From Priapulus caudatus (Eukaryota; Priapulida; Priapulimorpha; Priapulimorphida; Priapulidae), in assembly GCF_000485595.1 (NCBI RefSeq), contig NW_014577950.1, positions 1 through 29,718 of the forward strand: DNA of 29,718 nt, read 5' to 3'. The notes under the pieces were generated by a model. It was not told the origin of the DNA. It ran no database searches and was given only the letters and a program-made list of their open reading frames with translations. Shown here in pieces: positions 11,068 through 20,611 of this stretch. Numbering within the stretch: the stretch's first letter is position 1; the number at the start of each line of letters is the position of its first letter. A program made the translations under genes and the position numbers.

Positions 11068-12504
11068 GCGCGGCTGCGGACTATCCGTCAGCCCGTCCAT
11101 CTCCATCCTGGGCGTCTACTTCCGGAGCGCATATCGATCGGATCCGGTCTCGTGATCTGCGGTACGGGCGTCGGCTCTCTGCTCTTCCGCTCGCTAGATG
11201 GCGCTGTCCACCGTTCCCGTTCTATCGATTAGATATCCTGTTGTTAGTGGAATAAAAAAAACTCGTTATCTTGACGTGTAATAAATTAAACTATTATGAT
11301 GATATTATGTAAATGTTTTTTTACTATTAACCAAGATGAATTAACGGGAAACTAATGATAAAGGTGAAGATGAAGATGGAGAAAGATGAATTAGATGAAG
11401 ATGTAGATGGAGATGAAAATAATGATGAAGATGACGTTAGCTCCAAAAGCGCAACAGTGAAGCATATATATTAAATATAAGTAGAATATAAGCTCCAGTA
11501 ATATAGAATAGAATAGAAGTATATCACATATCAAGGTCACACCTGAAACGTACCTATCAATAGTGGTTCTACCATCATCAACAATCCTTGAAATAACAAC
11601 AATATGGCGAACCCGTTGCCGACTTGCGCAGGTCCGCAAATGTCCATCGTGATGGGAATCAGGGTGGAGAAAATTCCGGCCAACAACACACCCATGACCA
11701 TCGTCCATCCGGCCAGCACCTCGTTCACTGGGATGAAGATGCAGGCGAACACCAGACCGCTGCTCACCGCTAGCAACGATCCCGTGCCTATCATCCGCAC
11801 TGTTGGCGCACGGAAAGCATCGTGGTCCCAGAATAAACCCCACAGCACGCGACTGATCGTCTCTACTATGCTCATGATGCCGATCATGGTGGCGCCACTG
11901 AACCTGCCATCGTCTACCTTGTCGGTGATCAGCGGCAGCAGCTGGTAGATGTTGATAAAGGTTACGAGAAACAGCACGGAGGAGAGCGTGAACTGTAAGA
12001 ACGCAGCGTCCTTGAACAGGTACCAAGGAAACGTGACGACGTTGTCGTCGTTGTCGTCGGCTGGGTTGCCGGTGATTGACATGCTGCGCACGTACACATC
12101 CAGCGAGCCGTAGACACTTTGCAACCCCACCTCCTCCTCCCTCACGAAATCCAACCTGCGGCGGCTCTCCGGCGACGAGGCACGCGCGACGACGACAACT
12201 GGCCGACGACCCGCTCTGACGACGGTGTCAACAGCAACGCCCTCACGCGGCGTCGGAAGCGGATTCTGCAGCGGTCGCATCAGCGCCGCGCCAAACACGA
12301 TGTTGAAGGTCAAGCCGCCGCAGATGAGGAGGGCGCCACTGATGCCGTACTCGTCGACGAGGTACTGGGTGAGGTAGGGGAAGAGCAGAGAGCCGACGCC
12401 CCCACCGCACATCACCAGAGCGGATGCGATCGATACGCGCTTCCGGAAGTAGACGCCCAGGATGGAGTAGGACGGGTTGAGGGCTTAAGTCCGCCAGCCC
12501 GCGC

Positions 12505-12957
12505 CTGCAGGAGAGCAGGCGGCATGCGCAAGAATAGTCTAACGTCATCGTCGCTAATTATATCATGGGTATTATGGATCATAAGGTAACTCTGCCCAAT
12601 TCAAAATCGTAGAATGACACATGCATATAAGCTTTATACTGATAGCTTTTGCGTGCCACAATATATGTACGCTAACCTCTGCGCTATATACGGTCAGTTC
12701 TTTCGATAATATCACGAAGCGAATAATAATACGAGATAATAATATCAGGAGTGAAACATCTATGATTATCACGTCCTGATAATATGTACACGTTTCACAA
12801 GAATATTGGATATGATATGCGACCGTCCGCGCACACTACAAACGTAAATACAGTTATAGTATATATATATATATATATATATATAACTAGACATAATATA
12901 TATATATATTAGAAATTACACCAGCACACAGCACACAGCAGGTCTATATATTCTCAC
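12505..12957 (-). other. M1 intron 2, holding empty sites for two palindromic elements
   Basis: It aligns with M2 intron 2 but lacks H1 (target TATCA at 12561-12565 present once) and H2 (target TAATA at 12707-12711 present once). It keeps a decayed H3 at about 12740-12780. AT tracts follow at about 12860-12910. Confidence 0.8.
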
Positions 12958-13101
12958 CAAATACGGCTCCGTATGTACAGATCAAGGCGGGTATGCTATG
13001 GGCGAAGTATGACGTGCTCATGCCCAGCCCGGCCAACACTCCACCCACGACCATCACCCGTCTGTGACCATAGTTGTTTGCCAGCGTGCTCGAGATGGGA
13101 G

Positions 13102-13192
13102 CTGAAAATTATCTATATCTATATATATCTATATATATATATATAATATATATGTATATATATATCTCCTATCTCTCCCTCTATATAGTATA

Positions 13193-13230
<38 letters not shown>

Positions 13231-13756
13231 GCAACAATCTATCAACATCTATCAAATGATGTGTGTGTTTTCTCTTTTCTCTTGTGGAGCCATATATCAT
13301 TTCTGGCATGCCCACACGAGTTGGCGGTTGGTGTGTGTAGTGTATGTTGTGTGGTGTGTGTGTGTGTGTGTGTGGTGTGTTGTGTGGTGTGTTCGGTGTG
13401 TCGTTGTGTGCGTTGCGTGTGCGTGTGTGCCCGCGCGTGTGATGTGTGTGTGTATTGTGATGTGTAATTGTAGTGTGTGTCTTCTGTGTGTGTGTGTGTG
13501 TTGGTGTGTGTTGTGTCTGTTGTGTGTGTATGTGTATGTTATGGTGTGTGTGTGTGTGGGTCGTTCTCACGCACACCACCAAACACTATTGTGTGTGTCG
13601 CGTGCGTGAGAGAGAGGCGGCAGGCGTGATGTTTCGTGTGTGTGTGCGCGACGCGCGTGTCTGGTGCGTGTCACTGTGCGTCCGCGCTGTGCGCTGCTCG
13701 CATGCAGACAGTGTGCATGCTCGCGCGCGTGACGTATACGTCTAAGCTTTTACGCC
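13102..13756 (-). other. M1 intron 1: AT tract and GT-rich tract
   Basis: An (AT)n tract (about 13105-13228) is followed by about 480 bp of GT-rich sequence (13260-13740), matching the layout of M2 intron 1 (22936-23525). No coding sequence is seen. Confidence 0.8.
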
Positions 13757-13970
13757 ATGGGGGACACATAGAGCCGTAGGCTACTCCCACTATCCCACAG
13801 GTACCCGTCAACACGCGCAATGTTGGAACGTAGAACGCAGCATGCTCCGTCTGCAGTTATGCCAAAATCTTCAGCTGCCCAAACGACAGCACATGTTAGC
13901 GAGGAAGCCCCCAAAGCAGCACATCCATCCCCAGCCTCCGTCCGGAACTACAACAGGCGATGACGGTCAT

Positions 13971-15600
13971 CGCGCAGTTCGGGTTCGAATCAATCTATGC
14001 GCTACTTTGGAACGTTTGAAATGAACTAAGAAAACGTTTGAAATCGCTTCCAGGGTAAGCTTGCTGTACTCCAGCCCTCGTTACCACTGCCACAGAAACA
14101 CTGGTGCACTCGTGGGACTGACAACACGCTTAGACCTAGAGATATATAGTGTGTCATATGCGTGTTGTCTTACTGAGGCTTACGACATCCGTGTGTACTT
14201 ACTGAGCACCTATAGTGTACATATGTCTGTGTCATATGCCGGGGCAAGCAGCGTGCGTGAGTGCACGGATGCTACAGTTCACTGCCGTCTTTTTTAACTC
14301 TGATTCCGTAACAGCGATATCGCGTTGTTCTTATCTCTAGACGCGTAATTCTTTGCATACGAACGTGCACCGGAGCTCCCCGATAAATAACTTAAAAGAG
14401 CGAAAGCGAATCTTTGCATGTTGTTGCTGATTCTACCACAGGCCCTTGGAGGCTCAAGTTTCAAGAAGAGTAAAAGAGCGAAGCGGTGGCGAGCGACGGG
14501 CTGAGACGCTAGCGAAATTTTTTATCGCATGCACCTAGTTCTGGCGACATGCTCTCTAGAAAAATTGCAGAAATTCAGCGATATACTGCATCCGTCGGCA
14601 ACTATAGGGCATCTAGTAAACTCCGCTTGTGCGTTTTGGCTATATACATTTCGAATAATTTCTCAGTTTCACACAGGGAAATATAGGATTTGCGCATGCC
14701 CGTTCGCGCCGAAAATATAGAGCATGCGGCGCAATTATGAATTCAAATCATTCTCGGGCTATCCGACTATAGGGAACCAGGGTAAAATTCGGCGACCGCC
14801 TGCGTATCTGCGAATTGCAGAGCGCCATCTTTTTCGTACGGCCAACGGCGATAGGCACATAATATATACGTATATATCCTATGCTGGACATCGGTCACCG
14901 TTGATTGCCATGCGTATCTTCTTTGGCCGTTTTTATCTCTCGCACCAACTTGCGAGTTTATGTTTCATCGCTAATTTACCAGAGAATGAAAACATTGCTC
15001 AAAGCTAGTTCTGGTTTTACCCCGACTGCCTATAAATCACAATATACCCTGGTATATATGGTTCACCCTTACTACTCATGAATAATATTCTCAATTCAAA
15101 CTTTTGTTTTAATTCATGTAATTCATTTAATTCATTGTATTACTATTGATCACATATTTCTATACACCGAATGTAAGAAAACATTTCATTCTGACTCAAA
15201 CTTCTGTTTTAATTCCTGTCGTGCATTACTATTGATCACATATGCCTAATATTAGAGAGCTATTAATTATGTAGATATTCTGCCCCCTTAATTATATTTT
15301 CTAAGCACACAATATCACGATGTGTTATGTCTTGCCGAAAGAATAATAATAACTGAAAAAGATAATACGTTTAATACAACTTTATTAACTCAAAAAAACA
15401 CGGCATTACAGCCAGCGAGGCTGAAGCTGTTACAAAACGTCCCTGCGCGTACCACGCACTGCTAGCGCGTCCCAACACCAAGCGATCGAGTGCAACGAAG
15501 ACCTGCTGTTTTGCTGCTTGAACTATACATTCTAGAAGCCAAACTTTAGCACTAGCTATAATTTAACAGCAATAGAAAATGAAGAGTGATTTATATCACA
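13971..15600. repeat. M upstream block (R), copy 2
   Basis: This duplicates 5202-6890 with scattered single-base indels. It lies 5' of M1 exon 1 and should carry its promoter. No gene is recognised. Short frames in it (for example about 14529-15008) shift between copies and are not conserved. Confidence 0.8.
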
Positions 15601-17390
15601 ATATGCATCCCACAACTTTGATATCCATCTCGATATTGCTTGGATCTGCATGCGATTTGAAATTGATTACGTTCCTTGCTTGTACATGGATGCTGGCCTG
15701 ATTTGAAGCGAAGAGAGAGAGAGAGAGAGAGAGAGAAGAGAATAGAGAAAGGGGAGGAAGAGGAGAGAGACACAGAGAAAGAAAGTGAGAGAGAGAGAGA
15801 GAGATAGAGAGGAAAGTAATTGCGTACACTTGCAACCCGCACTTGAATGTACTGCAGCGACATCGCGTAGCCGCCGCGTTCCCTGTCCCCCCCCCCCACA
15901 CACACCACATACATAAACACCCCCTGTATAAACGTTCCCTGTCCTCCCCCCCACAGACAATACATAAACACAACGCACGCACGCACAAGTGCACGCACGC
16001 ACGTACGCCCCACGCACGCCTGTACACACACGTACGCACGCAAACACGACACACACACACACACCACACACACACACACACCACACACACGCAGCCACAA
16101 TACAATATAGCACGGCACGTCCGGTATAAACGTGGCACATAGGCATTATCTATCTATCTATCTATCTATCTATCGCTCTCTCTGTCTTTCCCCTTCTTCT
16201 TCTCTCTCTCGTCTCGTCACTCTCTCTCCCCCATTCTTTCTATTTCGCTCTCTCGATCGCTCTTTAGCTTTTTCGCGCGCGCGTTCTCTCTCTCTCTCGC
16301 TCTCGGTTCTCTCGTTCCCTCCCTATCATCTTACACACCACGACGCGCTAACGCGCATAACATACACGCACGCCGCACGCACGCACGCACGCACGCACAC
16401 GCACGCACGCACGCACCGCACCCCATATATTATATATATATATTTATATATATATACTATATAGAGGAGAGAGAAGAGAGAGAGAGAGAGAGAAAGACCA
16501 AGGTCTGAGAAAGAGAGAGAGAGCTAGAGAGCAGAGAGCTTAGAGCTGGAGTAGAGCAGTAGAGAGATAGTAGGAGATAGATAGAGACCTAGCTAGAGAG
16601 CGAGAGAGCTAGATAGATGAAGATAGATGATAGCATTTGAGAGTATGATAGATGGATAGATGGATAGATGGATAGATGGATAGATGGATAGATGGAAGAT
16701 GGATAGATGGATAGATGGATAGATGGATAGATGGATAGATGTAAAACTCGAAAGATACGCGAGCACGGACTCACGTGACGAGAATGAACTTACGGAAATG
16801 GTTTGTCAGGCAAACATTTCACGATCGTACATGAAATCTGCCGTCTAGCTTACACCGTCTTCATCGACGCCCAATAGCAGTCAGTGATAAGCAAGACGCA
16901 GTAAAACTACTGGACTATTTACCGCGATAAAATACAATGTCATACGTAATAAATTCTGAAATCGCGTTGATCCGGACGGTGAAACACACGGTAGTCATCA
17001 TACGCTCGCACATACGTAGGCGCGCAAACGCTCACACAGCATACTCTCGCACATACACGGGCGCACACCACGCGCGCACCAGGCTACGCTCGCACTACAC
17101 GCCGCACACACGCATACGCTCGCACATACACGCGCGCACACACGCATACGCTCGCACATACACGCTCGCACACGCACGCGCGCACACACGCATACGACCG
17201 CACCATACACGCTCGCACACGACGCGCGCACGCACGCGCGCGCAAAACGCCTCAACACACACACACACCACACACACACACCACACACATATACATCACG
17301 CACACCACACACACCCACACACAAACACACACACGCACACACACACACACACAACAACACACACACACACACACAACACACACACACACG
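15601..17390. repeat. P upstream block, copy 3, not followed by a P gene
   Basis: It has the same order of tracts as 6891-8650: GA, poly-C/CA, TCTA and CT, CGCA, AT, GA, GATGGATA array (about 16650-16741), a unique stretch, then the CGCA minisatellite and a (CA)n tract ending at about 17390. The expected exon 1 does not follow. Sequence beginning GAAGCAACAGACCC takes its place. Confidence 0.85.
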
Positions 17391-17694
17391 AAGCAACAGA
17401 CCCAAAAATACGCTAATTAAACGTTACGTTCATGCCCCTGGATTCAAACAACCAACCCTCAGAATTAATTTCTGATCAGTTATGTGTCGACGTGAGCTAT
17501 TGTAATATGGTGCAGTTGGCAGCCACAAACACGCACGTCATCAATGTGGTGATCCGGTTGGTTAAATATGGTCAGCAACCGGAAAACCATGCAATTGAGG
17601 CGAATAGATCTTAGGTGTTCAACAAACCTATCGCAAGGCGGTGTTTTGTTTCGCCAATCTGCTGGTGCGTGTCCACGTGCGTCCACGTGCGAGT
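17391..17694. other. Single-copy stretch, nothing recognised
   Basis: About 300 bp have no match elsewhere in the window. The stretch lies between the CA tract of the P block and the GT-rich intron 1 remnant of M4. A 60-codon frame on + (17432-17614) has no feature that supports a gene. It may be the true neighbour of one of the two broken copies. Confidence 0.5.
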
Positions 17695-17833
17695 TTGGCG
17701 TGTGTGTGTGTGTTGTGTATGTGCGTGTGGTGTGTGTGTGTGTGTGTGTGTGTGCCGTGTGTATGTGTATGTGTGTGTGTGGCGCGGCGCGCGCGCGTGT
17801 GTGTGTGTGTGTGTTGTGTGTGTGTTGTGTGTG

Positions 17834-17864
<31 letters not shown>

Positions 17865-18155
17865 GTATGTGTGTGTGTGTGTGTGCGCGCGCGTGGGTGG
17901 TTGTAGTGTGTGTGTGTGTGTGTGTGTGTTGTGTGTGTGTGTGTGTCTGTGTGTGTCTGTGCGTTAGAGAAGATCGGGCAGGCGCGTGTGTTTCGGTGTG
18001 TGTGTGTGCGCGCGCACGCGTACGAATGTGCGTGCGTGCGTGCACGCGCGCGTGTCTGTGCGTGTCCACGTGCGTCACACGCACGCGTACGTGTGTGCGT
18101 GCTCTGGCATACAGACGTGTGCGTGCTCGCGCGCGTGTGCGTGTAGTCTAGCTTC
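17695..18155 (-). other. GT-rich remnant of M4 intron 1
   Basis: A (GT)n tract with GC-rich patches matches the GT-rich intron 1 of M1 and M2 in position, just past the donor of exon 1. Exon 2 does not follow. Confidence 0.7.
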
Positions 18156-18159
18156 TCAC

Positions 18160-18352
18160 CCATAGAGAACAAGAGAGCGTAGGCTACTCCGCTATCACCC
18201 CGTCAACGCCCATGTTGAATCGTAGACACGCAGCAGCTCCTGCTGAGTATGCCAAAACTCTTCAGCTGCCCAGCGACAGCAGGTTAACGAGAAAGCCCCA
18301 AGCAGACATCATCCCAGCCTCGTCCGGAACTTTCAACAGGCGATGACGTCAT
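18160..18352 (-). pseudogene. SLC16-like transporter, M type, copy M4 (exon 1 only)
   Basis: The start codon is at 18352 and the donor GTGAG at 18155-18159. Consensus of the four M copies gives MTSSPVEVPDGGWGWM with the full MCT signature, then the FGASSLTCLSFGQLKSFGI helix and an AYALTCSMG end. This copy has several indels. No other M exon lies downstream, so it is a fragment. It alone keeps an uninterrupted TGACGTCA (18344-18351) across the start codon. Confidence 0.75.
18344..18351. promoter_or_regulatory. TGACGTCA palindrome across the M start codon
   Basis: The first codons of the M gene (ATG ACG TCA) form a full CRE/ATF octamer inside the palindrome CGATGACGTCATCG. It is intact only in M4; M1, M2 and M3 each have one small indel there. 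Function is inferred from the motif only and could be due to codon choice. Confidence 0.35.
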
Positions 18353-19050
18353 CGGCGCAGTTCGGGTGTTCGATCAATCTATCGCTACTTGAACGTTGAA
18401 ATGAACTCAAGAAAACGTTAGAATCGCTTCCAGGTAACTTGCTGTATCCAGCCTCGTTGTCACTGCCGCAGAAACACTGGTGCACTCGTGGCTGACAACG
18501 CGACGATGTAGACTAGAGATATAGTGTGTGTCATATGCGTGTGTCTTACTGAGGCTTACGTCACACCGTGTGTATTAGTGCACTATAGTGTATCATATGT
18601 CTGTGTAGCATGCGGGGCAAGCAGCGTGCGTTGAGTGCACGATGATGCTACAGTTCACTGCCGTCTTTTTTTAACTCTGACTCTGTAACAGCGATATCGC
18701 GTTGTCTTATCTCTAGAGGCAGACGTACGAATTCTTTGCATACGAACGTGCACCGGAGCTCCCCGGAGATAAAAACTAAACGAGAGCGATATTTGCATGT
18801 GTTGCTAATTCTACCACAGGCCTTGGAGGCTCAAGTTCAAGAAGAGTAAAAGCGACGGCATGTGAAAGAGCGAAGCGGCGGCGAGCGACGGGCTGAGACG
18901 CTAGCGAAGATTTTTATCGCATGCACCTAGTACTGGCGGCGTGCTCTCTAGGAAAATTGCAGAAATTCAGCGAAATACTGCTTCCGTCGGCAACTATAGG
19001 GCATCCAGTAAACTCCGCTTGTGCGTTTTCGCTATATACACATTTCGAAT
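18353..19050. repeat. M upstream block (R), copy 3, truncated
   Basis: It matches 5202-5930 and 13971-14660 and then ends in AATAATTTTTG. The following 60 bp of AT-rich sequence lead into the tail of a P-type exon 4. Confidence 0.75.
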
Positions 19051-19116
19051 AATTTTTGTATGTAAAAAGGGGAAATAATATAATATATATTACTATAGTT
19101 CGAAACTATATTTATA

Positions 19117-19215
19117 TACAGTGATGATAGTCTCCAAGGAAAGACGACAAACGTGAAGATATTTGCAGAGGTTTCGTACTTCGACAACGATCGCTTTCTG
19201 TCTACAAGATTGTAA
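19117..19215 (+). pseudogene. P-type transporter, last 33 codons of exon 4 (copy P-D)
   Basis: The frame YSDDSLQGKTTNVKIFAEVS and onwards to STRL and TAA matches the P-A tail (3566-3664), with three amino-acid changes in 32 and no indel. The upstream half of exon 4, including the last helix, is missing. The 3' flank is kept, so this is the real downstream end of a P gene whose body is lost or not assembled. Confidence 0.8.
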
Positions 19216-19602
19216 AATCGTCATCAATTCGTCATAAAATCGTCATAAATTTGTCATAAAATCGTCATCGTTCGATTGTCTCGTTTGTAGTAAGTCTCGT
19301 TTGTGTAGTAATTCAAGTGAAGTACTTTTAAATGGTAATTGAATAGCTACTATATGCACAAAGATTAAACTATTATTAGATTGCTAATGTAGTATTCCCA
19401 TGTGTTTTTTCTACCGTGCACACGCACACGCACACGCACGCACACACGCACACGCACACGCAGCACACACAACACACACACACACAACACACACACACCA
19501 CACACTCACACACACAACACACACACACACACACCACAACACACACACACACACACACACTCACACACATACACACACAAACAGAGAGAGAGAGAGAGGG
19601 GG

Positions 19603-19642
<40 letters not shown>

Positions 19643-19720
19643 CGTGAGTGTGCAGCGTGCGTGAGTGTCGCGATCCGAGTGTGCGACTGTGTTGTTGTAC
19701 AAATAAAGACATTTATAGTT
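19216..19720 (+). other. 3' UTR and flank of P-D with (CA)n, (GA)n and AATAAA
   Basis: A short TCGTCATAAA-type repeat (about 19217-19268), AT-rich UTR, (CA)n (about 19417-19580) and (GA)n (about 19583-19641) are followed by TACAAATAAAGAC. The AATAAA at 19702-19707 is a plausible poly(A) signal and shows where P transcripts should end. Confidence 0.65.
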
Positions 19721-20611
19721 GATGTGAACATTTACCTTAAGTTGACCTCCTCAGTCTGTATCTTCAACTCTTCGTTAGGACGCACCACCCTAGTTTACCA
19801 ACTGTAATACCACTACTATAATCACACGGGACATTGCCTAAATTTCAGACGCTAAACAGTGAATACTTTCTAATAAGATATAGCAAGACGCTAATGAACG
19901 AACATTGAAGACATATGGGTTTATTGTGTTCAATCGGTTTACGATTGTTTACCATATACATATAGATAGACATTACACCATCATGCCCTATACGTATAGA
20001 CATTTATTGATACATTTGTTAGTATTTGTTCGAGCACATTTGTTAGTCAATTATGAATAGCTGATTTTGTTAGCTAATTAGTAACACAAATATTAATAGT
20101 GTAGTTAGTATTTATAGTACGATAATTAATAACTCATTAAACATTTGTTAGTGAACAAGAAGAACACATTTACTCGCACATTACTAATACATTTATTTCT
20201 ACATTAGCATCACATTGGTCAGCATGTTAGTAACGCATGTAGAAATATGTCTCGCAATTATCAGTCCCTTGTGAATATGTCTTGTAAATATCAGCGACTT
20301 GCTTATATACACGTACTCACTGGTTTGAATAGATATGCTCGACTCGCTATAATCATTATTTGGAATTACAGCGCATGCGCTGTGGCGGGATGCGAGAAGG
20401 ATTTCAGGTGCCATGCCTCTTTATCCCCAATAACGATCAACAAAACTGATAATAATTCCATTATGCCCCGTTACTTTATCTCTGAAATAAAAGTCACCAA
20501 ATCACTGATGGGGGTGGCATCAGTGCTGTTTGTTTCACTGCGACATTCTACCACAACCAATCAATACCCATGATTTTACGTGATCGATCATAAGTCATGA
20601 TCAATAAGTCA
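19721..20611. other. Tail-to-tail intergenic DNA between P-D and M2
   Basis: About 900 bp of AT-rich, apparently single-copy DNA. ACATTTGTTAGT-like words recur loosely (about 20010-20160). TTTATT at about 20191 gives AATAAA on the - strand and could end M2 transcripts. A frame of 108 codons on + (20247-20573) has no recognisable domain and I do not call it a gene. Confidence 0.6.

Larger units (their letters stand above)
8729..11190 (+). pseudogene. SLC16-like transporter, P type, copy P-B (exons 1-2 and part of exon 3)
   Basis: Exon 1 is at 8729-8933: ATG, a hydrophilic start (MTTWRSDADGRDG), then LSIGQLKTFGIM and LAYAMTFGL, with donor GTAAGC. The MCT signature on TM1 (DGGWAW, then MCCLGAS) is read only in a neighbouring frame, and the frame is restored before LSIGQ, so compensating indels are present. 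Exon 2 is at 9510-9653 (144 bp, intact, one Val to Ala change against P-A). Exon 3 starts at 11068 after CTTCTGCAG and reaches GVGSLLF, then stops being transporter sequence at about 11190. There it fuses with reverse-strand exon 4 of M1. About 70% of the protein is missing. Confidence 0.8.
11195..13970 (-). pseudogene. SLC16-like transporter, M type, copy M1 (nearly complete, broken)
   Basis: Exon 1 is at about 13757-13970 (start codon at 13970; SLTCLSFGQLKSFGI readable with indels; the donor looks like CGTAAA). Exon 2 is at 12958-13101, 144 bp and intact, beginning PISSTLANNYGHRRV. Exon 3 is at 11554-12504, with the MCT motif YFRKRVSIASAL, then GGGVGSLLFPYL, a charged loop, FPWYLFKDAAF, SGATMIGIMSI and RVLWGLFWDHDAF. 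Exon 4 keeps only about 43 bases (11195-11237) before the fusion with P-B. Exon 3 carries an in-frame TAA at its seventh codon. The rest of exon 3 is open and differs from M2 by amino-acid substitutions, not indels, so this copy is a separate paralog or a diverged allele. A working product is unlikely as assembled. Confidence 0.8.

Noticed and set aside
9745-11232. Very long frames rich in His/Thr on + and Cys/Val on - over the CA/GT tracts (also at 1062-1540, 3629-4118, 7270-7720, 8255-8700, 13256-13745, 16937-17416, 17480-18172, 19376-19807, 23076-23567 and 25928-26414)
   Set aside because: Dinucleotide repeats have no stop codon in most frames. The frames have no domain, and they change with every indel between copies.
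13979-13995. GGGTTCGAATC resembling a tRNA B box, repeated in four copies, suggesting a SINE
   Set aside because: It is in the 5' leader of the M genes. No convincing A box lies at the right spacing, and there is no poly(A) tail or flanking duplication. The repetition is explained by the gene duplication.
20247-20573. A 108-codon frame on + in the tail-to-tail spacer
   Set aside because: No domain, no splice context, AT-rich and no paralog in the array to support it.
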